NCBI GenBank assembly: GCA_017525805.1
Contig: JAFXSH010000068.1
Coordinates: forward strand, 11,995 to 75,994
Source of the DNA: Clostridia bacterium
GTDB lineage: Bacteria; Bacillota_A; Clostridia; Christensenellales; Aristaeellaceae
Length of the DNA stretch: 64,000 nt
Reading direction: 5' to 3'
In this document: piece by piece, positions 1 through 8,708 of the stretch
Position numbering within the stretch: position 1 is the first letter of the stretch
Layout of the letters: the number at the start of each line of letters is the position of its first letter
Notes under the pieces: model-generated
Told to the model about the DNA's origin: nothing
The model's input: only the letters and a program-made list of their open reading frames with translations
Database searches by the model: none
Position numbers and translations under genes: made by a program

Positions 1-621
1 GGGGGGAGCCACAACGGCATCGTCGTGGCTGAGCTTTATTAGCTGGAAGTTTTTCACCTGAGCGTATTCCATGGGAATGGGCAGATGTACCCAAACGGGA
101 TCATTTTCCCTGCCCTCCGGCGCCTGGATGCGCATTTCCGTGCGGATATGGAACCGGGCGCTCAATTGGCCCCGCTTTTTCATTTCGGCCATGGTTTCGT
201 TCAGCAGCGTTTCGTTGGCTTTGGCCTGATCAAGCCGCTTGGGGTCTGTTACCCGAGCGGCATAGGCGGGACGGGTTTTGATCAGATTGCTGAGGAAATT
301 GTTTTTGTATTTCACTTCGCCGTTGATATAAGCCCATTCGACAGCGTCGTCGTCCCGCAGGGCGTCCAACTCCTCTTTTGAAAAATCCCCGAAGCATTCC
401 CGTAGCATTTCCAAAGCTTTTTCCTCGTCATGGGGATAGGCCCGAAGCCATAGGGGCGCGATTTCTTTCTCCAGGCGCAGCCGTTCTTTGAGCGCCCAGG
501 GAATATCTTTTTTTAATTTGCTGTCGATCACGCGGTTCAGCCGCCCGATATCGCCGTAATACTTGAGTTTCAGCACGTCCTCCGGCAGGGGAACCGCTAA
601 GCATTTCAAATCGTAACGCAA
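1..621 (-). CDS. Transglutaminase-like domain protein, N-terminal part (cut by window edge)
   Basis: The minus strand reads openly for 207 codons from a TTG start at 621 to the window edge, so the C-terminus is missing. The TTG is chosen because AAAGGAGG lies 6 bases upstream and no in-frame ATG is near. The visible part is hydrophilic and charged, with no signal peptide, and ends in a stretch containing HIRTEMRIQAPEG and WVHLPIP. This resembles the N-terminal region of Clostridia proteins that carry a C-terminal transglutaminase-like domain. The catalytic Cys-His-Asp domain would lie outside the window, so the family call rests on resemblance alone. A promoter for it lies at 663-691. Confidence 0.5.
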   Translation of the reverse strand, partial: MRYDLKCLAVPLPEDVLKLKYYGDIGRLNRVIDSKLKKDIPWALKERLRLEKEIAPLWLRAYPHDEEKALEMLRECFGDFSKEELDALRDDDAVEWAYINGEVKYKNNFLSNLIKTRPAYAARVTDPKRLDQAKANETLLNETMAEMKKRGQLSARFHIRTEMRIQAPEGRENDPVWVHLPIPMEYAQVKNFQLIKLSHDDAVVAPP

Positions 622-662
622 AGGTCTGCCTCCTTTATCTTTTTGCAACGCTATCCTGATCC

Positions 663-691
663 ATCATACAACAAAAACACGGCGCATACAA
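663..691 (-). promoter_or_regulatory. Sigma-A promoter of the left-edge gene
   Basis: On the minus strand TTGTAT (686-691) is followed after 17 bases by TATGAT (663-668). It points at the TTG start at 621, leaving a leader of about 35 bases. Confidence 0.55.
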
Positions 692-759
692 TATGAGATT
701 TTTGTTTTTAAGAAAAAAGCCTTACGGGACTTTGCGTGAGGATTTTTCCAGCAGACGGA

Positions 760-788
760 TTGACTTACCCTGCCCGCTGTGATAGAAT
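760..788 (+). promoter_or_regulatory. Sigma-A promoter of the SCIFF operon
   Basis: TTGACT (760-765), a 17-base spacer and TAGAAT (783-788). It lies just upstream of the SCIFF precursor, whose GGGAGG ribosome binding site is at 808-813. Confidence 0.65.
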
Positions 789-820
789 AAACCGAACTTC
801 GTAATTGGGAGGATTTTATC

Positions 821-973
821 ATGAAGCACATTCAGACCCTGAACACCCGCGATCTGTGCGAAAGCGCCAAGAACGGCGGCTGCGGCGAATGCCAGACCTC
901 TTGCCAGTCCGCTTGCAAGACCAGCTGCGGCATTGCCAATCAGCAGTGCGAAAACAAGGCCGATAAGGAATAA
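821..973 (+). CDS. scfA: SCIFF ribosomally synthesised peptide precursor
   Basis: This 50-residue peptide begins MKHIQTLNTRDLCESAKNG and continues into a Cys-dense core. Cysteines are at residues 13, 21, 24, 28, 32, 36 and 43, with a regular CxxxCxxxCxxxC run. It matches the SCIFF family (six cysteines in forty-five residues), a Clostridia-wide RiPP precursor. In this family the adjacent radical SAM maturase forms thioether bridges from Cys sulphur to the alpha carbon of a Thr. The maturase follows 61 bases downstream. The ribosome binding site is GGGAGG, and an intrinsic terminator follows at once. The biological role of mature SCIFF is not established. Confidence 0.93.
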   Translation: MKHIQTLNTRDLCESAKNGGCGECQTSCQSACKTSCGIANQQCENKADKE

Positions 974-990
974 TCCTGATCCGCGCCCAG

Positions 991-1015
991 TGCCGCCCAG
1001 CGGGCGGCATTTTTT
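991..1015 (+). terminator. Intrinsic terminator between SCIFF precursor and maturase
   Basis: TGCCGCCC (991-998), a 3-base loop and GGGCGGCA (1002-1009) are followed by TTTTTT. It sits between precursor and maturase and no second promoter is obvious. It may therefore be a leaky terminator that sets an excess of peptide over enzyme. Confidence 0.8.
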
Positions 1016-1034
1016 ATGACAGGGGAAACGAAAG

Positions 1035-2426
1035 ATGATTCATCAATATAAACTGGGCGGCCTGCCCATCGTGCTGGATACCTGCTCCGGCAGCGTGCAC
1101 GTGGTGGACGATATCGCCTATGATATGATCGCCCTGTACGAGGAAAAAAGCAGGGAAGAGATCATAAACGCCATGCTTCAAAAGTACGGCGGCAGGGAAG
1201 ACGTAAACGCGGAAGAACTGGCCGATTGCTATGATCAGATCACCGAACTGAAAAACGCCGGAAAGCTGTTTACGCCAGACACTTTCGCCCCCATGGCGGG
1301 AGAACTCAAGCAGAAGACCGCCGGGGTGGTGAAGGCCCTGTGCCTGCACGTGGCCCACACCTGCAATCTGAACTGTTCCTATTGTTTTGCCAGTCAGGGC
1401 AAGTACCACGGCGAGCGGGCCCTTATGTCCTATGAAGTAGGCAAACAGGCCCTGGATTTTCTCATTGCTCATTCCGGTTCCCGCCGGAATTTGGAAGTGG
1501 ACTTTTTCGGCGGCGAGCCGCTGATGAATTTTGACGTGGTGAAGCGGCTGGTGGCTTATGCCCGCAGCATCGAAAAAGAGCATAACAAGCGTTTCCGCTT
1601 TACGCTCACCACAAACGGCGTGCTCATTGACGACGACGTGATCGACTTTGCCAACCGGGAATGCAGCAACGTGGTGCTGTCCCTGGACGGGCGGAAGGAA
1701 ATCCATGACCGTTTCCGGGTGGACTACGCCGGGAACGGAAGCTGGGAAAAGATCGTGCCCAAGTTCCAGAAGCTGGTGAAAGCCCGGGGCGAAAAAAACT
1801 ATTACATGCGGGGCACCTTCACGCACGCGAACCCCGATTTCCTGAAAGATATTCAGGTGATGCTTGATCTTGGCTTTAACGAGCTGAGCATGGAGCCGGT
1901 GGTCTGCGCGCCGGACGATCCCAGCGCCCTGACGGAAGAAGATAAGGCCATCGTCATGGAGCAGTACGAAAAGCTGGCGGAGCTCATGATCCAGCGCCGC
2001 CGGGAAGGCAGGCCCTTCACCTTCTACCATTACATGATCGACCTGAAAGGCGGCCCCTGTATTTATAAGCGCATCTCCGGCTGCGGCTCCGGTACGGAAT
2101 ACATGGCTGTTACCCCCTGGGGCGACCTGTACCCCTGCCACCAGTTCGTGGGGGAAGAAAAATTCAAGCTTGGCAACGTGTGGGACGGCGTTTCCAATAC
2201 CGCTGTGCGGGACGAATTCGCCGCCTGCAACGTGTATGCCCGGCCTGAATGCAAGGACTGCTGGGCCAAGCTCTACTGCTCCGGCGGATGCGCCGCCAAC
2301 GCTTACCACGCCACCGGATCGGTGCGCGGCGTGTACGCTTACGGCTGCGACCTGTTCCGCAAGCGCATGGAGTGCGCTATTATGGCTGAAGCCGTCAGGC
2401 TGATGGAAAATGGGGAACAGGTTTAA
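1035..2426 (+). CDS. scfB: SCIFF maturase, radical SAM/SPASM thioether-forming enzyme
   Basis: 463 residues, the usual size for this maturase. An N-terminal peptide-recognition (RRE-like) region, residues 1-95, precedes the radical SAM core. The core has the CX3CX2C cluster motif at C110, C114 and C117 (CNLNCSYC) and a GGEPL motif. The C-terminal SPASM domain is Cys-rich and includes CKDCWAKLYCSGGC, expected to hold two auxiliary 4Fe-4S clusters. The family installs thioether cross-links on the SCIFF peptide encoded just upstream, using SAM cleavage to a 5'-deoxyadenosyl radical. It acts in the cytoplasm. Its stop is one base before the preferred start of the decarboxylase gene, which suggests co-translation. 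Confidence 0.93.
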   Translation: MIHQYKLGGLPIVLDTCSGSVHVVDDIAYDMIALYEEKSREEIINAMLQKYGGREDVNAEELADCYDQITELKNAGKLFTPDTFAPMAGELKQKTAGVVKALCLHVAHTCNLNCSYCFASQGKYHGERALMSYEVGKQALDFLIAHSGSRRNLEVDFFGGEPLMNFDVVKRLVAYARSIEKEHNKRFRFTLTTNGVLIDDDVIDFANRECSNVVLSLDGRKEIHDRFRVDYAGNGSWEKIVPKFQKLVKARGEKNYYMRGTFTHANPDFLKDIQVMLDLGFNELSMEPVVCAPDDPSALTEEDKAIVMEQYEKLAELMIQRRREGRPFTFYHYMIDLKGGPCIYKRISGCGSGTEYMAVTPWGDLYPCHQFVGEEKFKLGNVWDGVSNTAVRDEFAACNVYARPECKDCWAKLYCSGGCAANAYHATGSVRGVYAYGCDLFRKRMECAIMAEAVRLMENGEQV

Positions 2427-2427
2427 C

Positions 2428-3768
2428 ATGGATACGCCCATCTGCGATTTTGTCAGCGCTTACGGGAAAGGTGATCCTCTCCGCCTGCATATGCCGGGGC
2501 ACAAGGGGAAAGCTTTCCTGGGCATGGAAAGTATGGACATCACCGAGATCAGCGGCGCGGACGAGCTTTTCCACGCCCATGGCGTCATTCTGAAAAGCGA
2601 GGAAAACGCTTCCTCGCTTTTTGGCGCGGGCAAAACGGTGTATTCTACGGAGGGGTCTTCCCTCTGCATCCGGGCCATGGTGTACTTAGCGCTCCTGTGG
2701 GGCAAGGAACAGGGCAGGAAGCCCGTGATCCTGGCGGGGCGCAACGCCCACAAGGCGTTTCTTTCCGCCGCCGCCCTCATGGACGCGGACGTGCGCTGGC
2801 TGTACCCGGAGCGGGAACAGAATTTGATCGCCTGCGAGATCACCGGGCCGGGGCTGGAAAAGCAATTGGAGGCTTTATCGGAAAAACCGATTGCGGTTTA
2901 CGTGACCAGCCCGGATTACTTGGGGCATCTATTGGATATTGAGGAGCTAAGCACGGTGTGCCGCCGTCACGACGTGCTGCTGCTGGTGGACAATGCACAC
3001 GGGGCGTACATGAAGTTCCTGCGGCCTGACCGCCATCCCATGAGCTTGGGGGCGGATATGTGCTGCGATTCCGCCCACAAAACCCTGCCGGTGCTCACCG
3101 GCGGGGCGTACCTGCATATTTCCGAAAAGGCTCCTGCCATATTGCGGGAACAAGCGATACGCGCCATGGAAATGTTTGCTTCCTCCAGCCCCTCCTATCT
3201 GATTTTGCAATCGTTGGACAAGTGCAATGCCTTGCTTTCGGAGGACGAGGGCCGCATGGCTGCCTTCGCGGAACGGATAGCCGAAATGAAGGGAAAATTA
3301 TCCGCCCACGGCTATGCCCTGATCGGCGAGGAACCCTTCAAGATCACCTTGGCGGCGAAGAAATATGGGTACACGGGAGACGAACTGCACGATCAGCTTC
3401 GGCGGCAGGGAATAGAATGTGAGTTTTCCGACCCCGACTTCCTGACCATGATGTTCACACCCGCCTTGGAAGAACGGGATTTACCGCGGGCGGAAAAGGC
3501 TCTGCTGTCCGTGCCTCGAAAGCCGCGAATCGAAGAAAAGCCGCCCATTCTGCCCCATCCCCGGCGGGTTCTGTCCATCCGGGAAGCCATGCTGGCGCTC
3601 ACCGAAGAAATTCCCGTGGAACAGGCGGCGGGCCGCGTTTTCGCGGACGCCCAGGTGGGCTGCCCTCCCTGCATCCCCATCATTGCCTGCGGGGAGGAAG
3701 TGGATGAAGCCGCCGTGCGGTGCTTTCAGTATTACAAGATTCCTTCCTGCCGGGTGGTGCGGGAATAA
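2428..3768 (+). CDS. Orn/Lys/Arg decarboxylase family PLP enzyme
   Basis: 446 residues from the ATG at 2428. An alternative in-frame ATG at 2410 lies inside the maturase gene. The start at 2428 gives the family's usual N-terminus, reaching MPGHKG at residues 22-27. The large PLP domain shows DNAHGAY (D188, H191) and SAHKTLPVLTGG with the presumed PLP lysine K218. The C-terminal small domain follows. The family decarboxylates ornithine, lysine or arginine to polyamines or precursors. This is the short form (YaaO/SpeA-like) without the N-terminal wing domain of enterobacterial inducible enzymes. Substrate cannot be told from sequence. It sits directly behind the SCIFF maturase. Confidence 0.85.
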   Translation: MDTPICDFVSAYGKGDPLRLHMPGHKGKAFLGMESMDITEISGADELFHAHGVILKSEENASSLFGAGKTVYSTEGSSLCIRAMVYLALLWGKEQGRKPVILAGRNAHKAFLSAAALMDADVRWLYPEREQNLIACEITGPGLEKQLEALSEKPIAVYVTSPDYLGHLLDIEELSTVCRRHDVLLLVDNAHGAYMKFLRPDRHPMSLGADMCCDSAHKTLPVLTGGAYLHISEKAPAILREQAIRAMEMFASSSPSYLILQSLDKCNALLSEDEGRMAAFAERIAEMKGKLSAHGYALIGEEPFKITLAAKKYGYTGDELHDQLRRQGIECEFSDPDFLTMMFTPALEERDLPRAEKALLSVPRKPRIEEKPPILPHPRRVLSIREAMLALTEEIPVEQAAGRVFADAQVGCPPCIPIIACGEEVDEAAVRCFQYYKIPSCRVVRE

Positions 3769-3772
3769 AAAG

Positions 3773-3799
3773 AACCGCGGCGCTGAACCGCGGTTTTTT
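3773..3799 (+). terminator. Intrinsic terminator after the decarboxylase
   Basis: AACCGCGG (3773-3780), a 7-base loop and CCGCGGTT (3788-3795), continuing in a T run. It ends the SCIFF-decarboxylase unit and separates it from convergent purB. Confidence 0.85.
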
Positions 3800-3811
3800 G
3801 CATGCAGCCGT

Positions 3812-5251
3812 TTATACGTTGATTTCCTGCGCTTGGACGGTTTGGCCTTCGTTCTCCGCCAAAATGGGCTGAATCACTTCGGCTAAATACTGTTTGGTTT
3901 GCTTTTCAGCGCAGCCGATGTAGTTTTCGGGGGAGAGGGAAGCGGTCAAAGTTTCTTCGTCCGTCTGGAAGGCGGGGTCGGCGGCAATGCGGGAAAGCAG
4001 GTCGCAGGGCTTGCCCTCCATTTTCACCGCGTTGGCGGCGGCGATGGAATGCACGCGGATACGTTCGTGCAGTTCCTGCCGGTCGCCGCCCCGTTCCACC
4101 GCGTCCATCATGATGTTCTCGGTGGCCATGAAGGGCAGTTCTTCCTTTAAGTGTTTTTCGATCACCTTTTCATACACCACCAGGCCGGAAGCGATGTTCA
4201 GGTACAGGGACAGCACCGCGTCACAGCACAGGAACCCTTCCGCCAGGGACAGGCGGCGGTTGGCGCTGTCGTCCAACGTGCGCTCGAACCACTGCTCGGC
4301 GGCGGTCATGGCTCCATTCTGAGCGTTGGCGATCAAGAAGCGGGAGAGGGCGGTCATGCGCTCGGAGCGCATGGGGTTGCGCTTGTAGGCCATGGCGGAG
4401 GAACCGATCTGGTTCTTTTCAAAGGGCTCCTCGATTTCCTTTTTGTGGGCCAGCAGGCGGATGTCGTTGGCGAACTTGTGGGCGCTCTGGCCGATTTGGG
4501 ACAGGGCGTTCAGGATGCGGCTGTCCGTTTTCCGGGAATAGGTTTGGCCGGAGACGGGCACCGCTTTTTCAAAGCCCATTTTCTTGGCGATCAGGGGGTC
4601 GATGGCCCGAATCTTTTCATCGTCCCCGTGGAACAGCTCCACGAAGCTTGCCTGGGTGCCCGTGGTGCCCTTGCAGCCCAAGGGTTTCAAAGTGGACAGG
4701 CAGAAATCGATTTCTTCCAGGTCCAACGTGAGGTCGTTGAGCCACAGGGTGGCCCGCTTGCCCACGGTGGTGGGCTGGGCGGACTGGAAATGGGTGAAAG
4801 CTAAGCAGGGCAGGCCCGCGTAGGTCTCCGCAAAGCCGGAAAGCGCCCGGATCACGGCGATCAACCGCTTGCGGATCAATTGCAGGGCATCCCGCAGGAT
4901 CAGCACGTCGGCGTTGTCGCCCACGTAGCAGCTTGTCGCGCCCAAATGGATGATGGGCCGGGCCGTGGGGCACTGTTCGCCCCAGGCGTGAATGTGGGCC
5001 ATCACATCGTGGCGCAGCTTTTTTTCATATTCCGCCGCGCGGTCAAAATCGATATCGTCCACGTGGGCGCGCATTTCGTTGATCTGTTCGCCGGTAATGG
5101 GCAGGCCCAATTCCTGCTCCGCTTCAGCCAGGATGATCCAAAGCTTCCGCCACAGGGAAAACTTGTTCTGGGCAGAAAACAGATACTGCATTTCCTTGCT
5201 GGCGTAGCGAGTGGAAAAGGGGGAGAGGTAACCGGTATTGTCCTGCGGCAT
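3812..5251 (-). CDS. purB: Adenylosuccinate lyase
   Basis: 479 residues from the ATG at 5251, with AGGAGG upstream. A longer open frame reaches 5356, but it crosses the promoter and terminator region, so the shorter start is preferred. Motifs are HLGATS (102-107) and the fumarase/aspartase-superfamily signature [11 protein letters not shown] (283-293), which holds the mobile catalytic loop. The enzyme cleaves adenylosuccinate to AMP plus fumarate, and SAICAR to AICAR plus fumarate, in de novo purine synthesis. The gene stands alone, convergent with the decarboxylase, and is driven by a promoter overlapping the preceding terminator. Confidence 0.95.
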   Translation of the reverse strand: MPQDNTGYLSPFSTRYASKEMQYLFSAQNKFSLWRKLWIILAEAEQELGLPITGEQINEMRAHVDDIDFDRAAEYEKKLRHDVMAHIHAWGEQCPTARPIIHLGATSCYVGDNADVLILRDALQLIRKRLIAVIRALSGFAETYAGLPCLAFTHFQSAQPTTVGKRATLWLNDLTLDLEEIDFCLSTLKPLGCKGTTGTQASFVELFHGDDEKIRAIDPLIAKKMGFEKAVPVSGQTYSRKTDSRILNALSQIGQSAHKFANDIRLLAHKKEIEEPFEKNQIGSSAMAYKRNPMRSERMTALSRFLIANAQNGAMTAAEQWFERTLDDSANRRLSLAEGFLCCDAVLSLYLNIASGLVVYEKVIEKHLKEELPFMATENIMMDAVERGGDRQELHERIRVHSIAAANAVKMEGKPCDLLSRIAADPAFQTDEETLTASLSPENYIGCAEKQTKQYLAEVIQPILAENEGQTVQAQEINV

Positions 5252-5296
5252 AGGGCGCTGTCCTCCTGAAAAGTGCGTAATGGGAAACCAGGTAGG

Positions 5297-5302
5297 ATTA
5301 TA
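5297..5302 (-). promoter_or_regulatory. -10 element of purB
   Basis: TATAAT on the minus strand, about 45 bases before the purB start. The -35 region would fall inside the upstream terminator hairpin, so the promoter is packed against it. Confidence 0.45.
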
Positions 5303-5304
5303 GC

Positions 5305-5336
5305 AAAAAATACTCTCCGACGCAATCATCGGAGAG
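5305..5336 (-). terminator. Intrinsic terminator after the F420-ligase-like gene
   Basis: A perfect 8-base stem, CTCTCCGA (5313-5320) with TCGGAGAG (5329-5336). On the minus strand it is followed by TATTTTTTG. It lies 24 bases past the stop of the gene at 5360-6106. Confidence 0.75.
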
Positions 5337-5359
5337 AAAAAGTGCAAAAAACGCAAAAA

Positions 5360-6106
5360 TCAGGAGAGGGGACGAATCAAAATGAGAGGCGTAAGCTCGT
5401 CGCCCTGGCCGGAGGGGTTGTCCTGCATGGCGTCCTGAATTTCTTCGTCGGTGAGCGGGAAACCCTTGCACTTGCCCAGCTGATCCCGCTGGAGGTCGTT
5501 GGCGTCCATGAGCACCACGGGAATGCCCGTTTCCTTGTACAACTGGTCACACAGCTCCACGGGGTTGCTGGGGTTGATCAGGGCCATTTCCTTGTATACG
5601 TCGAAGCTGGACCGGAAATAGAAGCCGTCGATGCCGCCCACGCCTTTGCCGCACACCTTGTAAAACACGCCGTGGACGCCGAAGGGTTTCGTGATGGCGG
5701 AAAGGAAGGTGGCAAGCAGCACCCGGGGCAGGCCGCAGATATCGATGACCAATTGCAGTTTGTAGGGCTCGTGCATACCGACGCCCGTGTGGTTGATGCC
5801 CGCGAAGCGCCACAGCAGATTGGCCCAGAAGCCGGGCTTCACTTCATCCCGGGTCTTTACGCTTTCCACGCACATGCACATGACCTTCGCGCCGAATGAA
5901 AGCACGTCGCCCTCCTTATACAGGGGGCGCACATATTTTTCCACCAGTTCCTTCTGGCTTTCGCCCCGTTGGACGAAATGGGTCTGAATAGCGAAGCGGT
6001 CGTATTTCCGGCCGTTCTTGCCGGTGACAATGCCACGGTCAAAATATACGATGCCGTTTTCCCCACGGCGCTGATCTTCCAGATTGCGGGATGGGATGAT
6101 GCCCAT
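5360..6106 (-). CDS. Coenzyme F420-0:L-glutamate ligase-like protein
   Basis: 248 residues from the ATG at 6106, preceded by GGAGGT. The open frame extends to 6172 but would cross the promoter. The protein begins MGIIPSRN and carries KTHFVQ-like (residues QTHFVQRGE), GDVLSFGAKVM and GKGVGGIDGFYF stretches. These resemble the Firmicutes proteins commonly annotated as F420-0 glutamate ligase. In true CofE enzymes GTP drives addition of glutamates to F420-0. Clostridia generally lack F420, so the real substrate is probably different. It is monocistronic, with a promoter at 6144-6172 and its own terminator. Confidence 0.6.
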   Translation of the reverse strand: MGIIPSRNLEDQRRGENGIVYFDRGIVTGKNGRKYDRFAIQTHFVQRGESQKELVEKYVRPLYKEGDVLSFGAKVMCMCVESVKTRDEVKPGFWANLLWRFAGINHTGVGMHEPYKLQLVIDICGLPRVLLATFLSAITKPFGVHGVFYKVCGKGVGGIDGFYFRSSFDVYKEMALINPSNPVELCDQLYKETGIPVVLMDANDLQRDQLGKCKGFPLTDEEIQDAMQDNPSGQGDELTPLILIRPLS

Positions 6107-6143
6107 GGTCGTTACCTCCAAAACATGGAAAGAATATGCGGAT

Positions 6144-6172
6144 ATTTTACACCTCCCGCGCATAATTGTCAA
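6144..6172 (-). promoter_or_regulatory. Sigma-A promoter of the F420-ligase-like gene
   Basis: On the minus strand TTGACA (6167-6172, perfect consensus), a 17-base spacer and TAAAAT (6144-6149). Confidence 0.7.
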
Positions 6173-6207
6173 TCATCGCGCATAGCTTTGAGCGGGGAGG
6201 GATGCGC

Positions 6208-6456
6208 ATGGATACTGCTCATTGGAGCATGATCGGGCTGACGGCGGTGCTGCTGACAGTATTGTGGATGATTTCTGCTGCTTCTTCGCCTACAAACCGG
6301 TGGTATCGATGGGGGCAAAGAATATTTTGGACGTTTTCGCTGCTGTGGGCCAGCGGCAGTCTGGGCGGGATCGGGCTGAACGGGGTGAACCTGATCACAT
6401 CAAGCGTTCTGGGCTTGCCTGGGTATGCCGCCTTATGGGCGCTTGCCAGGTTATGA
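6208..6456 (+). CDS. BofA-like small membrane protein
   Basis: 82 residues from the ATG at 6208. The ATG at 6202 sits too close to the GGGGAGGG ribosome binding site. Two hydrophobic segments occur (about residues 7-24 and 35-52). The C-terminus contains GGIGLNGVNLITSSVLGLPGYA, which resembles the conserved end of BofA (G.N.VN..T...LG.PG). In Bacillus, BofA inhibits pro-sigma-K processing at the outer forespore membrane, and related proteins occur in Clostridia. Length and topology fit. The stop overlaps the end of the convergent gerAC gene by a few bases, and the neighbours are spore germination genes. Identification rests on this C-terminal motif. Confidence 0.6.
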   Translation: MDTAHWSMIGLTAVLLTVLWMISAASSPTNRWYRWGQRIFWTFSLLWASGSLGGIGLNGVNLITSSVLGLPGYAALWALARL

Positions 6457-7584
6457 ACCACGTAACTGTACCGTTACCCGCACCTGAACTTGAGCTTCAG
6501 CATACACATCCCGCCAGCGGAACGCTTCCCAGTCCTGCACAGTGAGAAAACGCCGGACTACAATTTGTCCAAAACCGGCACCATCACAGCGCATGGTTTG
6601 TAAATGGGTGATGAGGGATAGGATATCCTGTTCCAGCAGTGTTTGAACGGCTTTTTCGTCCGCTTCACTGCCTTGCGGATACTTGGCCTCGCAGTGAAGA
6701 TCAACGCGCAGAATGGCGGGAGAGGAAGATATGTTCACATCCAGCGCGGCGGGACCTGAGGCGGTTACGTGAAGAGGTACGCCGTCCACCCGCACGGTGA
6801 GGGCTTCCACGTGCCCATCGATCAGATGCAGCAGCGCCATTTCATAGCCCGTCAGATACCCGCAGACGGAAACGCCGTTCGTGGCGGCGGCCCCGAACAT
6901 TTCCACGGCCTCGACGCTCTGCCGGGGCAAATCGCCCGCTTCGGCGGAGAGGGAATTATCCGCTTTCGGTTCATCCGCATTGGAAAAATCATTCACCGCG
7001 CCCAAGATGAACAGGGGGTCCCGGAAACCGCCGTGCAAATCCCGCCGCCCGGCGCACAGGTCGGTATCCGGGGTAAAGCCCTTTCCGGCGTAATTGGCCA
7101 AGGTGTTTTCCGCGTAGCGGCTCAGGCGCATGCCAACGATGGGCTTTTGATTTTCTGAAAACGCCAAGGCGCTGCCCCGGCAGATGATCACCGCGGCGGA
7201 GCAGCGAAAGCGGGGCAGGGCGTCGATCTGGGTGAGAAGCTCCGCGAAATCCCGCTGCCTTGCGGCTTCGTCCCCGATGATCACTTCCCGCACCTGGGAG
7301 AAATTCAGCCGCCGGGGCGTGGTGGCGTTCAGCATGGAAACGGCGTCGGTGAAGCTGTGGCCCGTGGCTTCCAGCTGCATATAGCCCGCCTGCCCCTGAC
7401 TGTCTCCCGCGCCGTTTCCGGCGGCGGCGGTGTTGGCGGGCACCTTCACCGCAACCGTAACATTTTCCTGTTCCATGCGGTCAATCGCCAGCACGATCAC
7501 CAGCAGCTCTTCCTCCACGTTCCGCCCGGCGCAGCCGGACAGGAAGCAGAAAAGAAGCAGGAGAAAACACAGCAAACGCTTCAT
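6451..7584 (-). CDS. gerAC: Ger(x)C family spore germination lipoprotein
   Basis: 377 residues, starting with a lipoprotein signal (lipobox LSGC, lipidated C18) and followed by EEELLVIVLAID-type GerAC N-terminal sequence. The family is the C subunit of GerA-type germinant receptors, anchored on the outer face of the spore inner membrane. It is the last gene of gerAA-gerAB-gerAC and overlaps gerAB by 4 bases. The 3' end runs into the convergent BofA-like gene. Expected expression is forespore-specific, from the promoter candidate before gerAA. The nutrient recognised cannot be read from the sequence. Confidence 0.88.
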   Translation of the reverse strand: MKRLLCFLLLLFCFLSGCAGRNVEEELLVIVLAIDRMEQENVTVAVKVPANTAAAGNGAGDSQGQAGYMQLEATGHSFTDAVSMLNATTPRRLNFSQVREVIIGDEAARQRDFAELLTQIDALPRFRCSAAVIICRGSALAFSENQKPIVGMRLSRYAENTLANYAGKGFTPDTDLCAGRRDLHGGFRDPLFILGAVNDFSNADEPKADNSLSAEAGDLPRQSVEAVEMFGAAATNGVSVCGYLTGYEMALLHLIDGHVEALTVRVDGVPLHVTASGPAALDVNISSSPAILRVDLHCEAKYPQGSEADEKAVQTLLEQDILSLITHLQTMRCDGAGFGQIVVRRFLTVQDWEAFRWRDVYAEAQVQVRVTVQLRGS

Positions 7585-8708
7585 GCGGAACCCTCCGGCG
7601 CGTCCGTTTTCTTTTTATTGCGGATCATGCTGCACAGGCACAGCAGAACCAGCAGCACGAAATAGGCGGCGGCCCGCCAGGGCGCGGCGGCGGCAAGCAG
7701 ATCCTGCATGGCATCCGGGTCGATCACGCAGGCGGGAACTAACAGAAACAGCAGCGCGGCGTGAAGAAAACGCGGCGTTTTTTGTTTCCCGCCGGATTGG
7801 GAAAGCGCGCTCACGGCCTGGGATGTGCTGTACGCGACCGCCGCCAGCAGCAGAAGCATCAGGCTGATCACCTCCAGGCTCCAGGCGGGCACCGAGGGCG
7901 TCATATGCACCATGAGCAGCATGCGCCAGCCGAGGCTTTCCGGCCTTTGCATCACGTATACCGGCATGAGCCACACTGAAGCCAGATAGGTGATGGTACC
8001 GAAAGCCAGCGCTGACAGGGGAGCGCGAAGGGCGGAAAAAAAGCCCCGGGGCGGTTCGGTCTCTTGACGATCCAGCAGCGGCCACATGGCGGAGGCAGCG
8101 GCTCCGCTCATCCACAGCACCCCTTGCAGGATAGAAACGGGGCCCCAGCCCAGCAGTGGAAAAAAATGGGCCGCGCTGCCGTGGGGAACGGAGATGATCA
8201 CGCAATACAGGAGCAGCGCGAAAATCAGCCATTTGAGGGGCCGGGAAAGGCGATAAAGGCTATCCTCCTCTCCACCTCCCAAGGCGCAGAACAGCGCCGC
8301 CGCAAGCGCCACGGCTGCTCTGCCGAAATCGGGCATCACATCCCGCACTACGGCGCATAGGGTAAAGAAAGCCAGCTGGGCATCCATGAGGTGCAGCAGG
8401 AAGAAGCAGAGGAAAAAGGCTTTCGCCCCACTTGTTCCCGCCGCCGACGCCGTGACCGACAGCCCCGTTTTTTTCCGGCGGGCGAGGAACCAGCCCGGCA
8501 GAAAAAACAACGGGAGCATCAATGCCGTCAGCAGCGTGGAAAGATATCCCGGCGTGCTCACATACCCGTACAGATACAGGGAAAAGCCGATGGAAAGCTG
8601 GGCGTACACGCTCAAAGCATTCAGGCTGCTTTTGTCCCGAAGGGAAGCCGCCCGCCGCTGATTGATCATCCGCGCCGGGCTGTGAACGGTTGTTGTGGTC
8701 TGTCCCAT
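7581..8708 (-). CDS. gerAB: GerAB/ArcD/ProY family germination permease
   Basis: 375 residues, highly hydrophobic with about ten membrane segments. The start at 8708 is chosen because it overlaps the gerAA stop as TAATG and has GGAGAA upstream. The open frame reaches 8807 but only by running inside gerAA. The family belongs to the APC transporter superfamily and forms the membrane B subunit of GerA-type receptors, implicated in binding the germinant. The tight overlaps on both sides support one A-B-C receptor complex. Confidence 0.88.
   Translation of the reverse strand: MGQTTTTVHSPARMINQRRAASLRDKSSLNALSVYAQLSIGFSLYLYGYVSTPGYLSTLLTALMLPLFFLPGWFLARRKKTGLSVTASAAGTSGAKAFFLCFFLLHLMDAQLAFFTLCAVVRDVMPDFGRAAVALAAALFCALGGGEEDSLYRLSRPLKWLIFALLLYCVIISVPHGSAAHFFPLLGWGPVSILQGVLWMSGAAASAMWPLLDRQETEPPRGFFSALRAPLSALAFGTITYLASVWLMPVYVMQRPESLGWRMLLMVHMTPSVPAWSLEVISLMLLLLAAVAYSTSQAVSALSQSGGKQKTPRFLHAALLFLLVPACVIDPDAMQDLLAAAAPWRAAAYFVLLVLLCLCSMIRNKKKTDAPEGSA

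Noticed and set aside
1014..2441. 475-codon minus-strand frame opposite the SCIFF maturase
   Set aside because: Shadow of scfB: His/Val/Phe-rich nonsense composition, no start signals.
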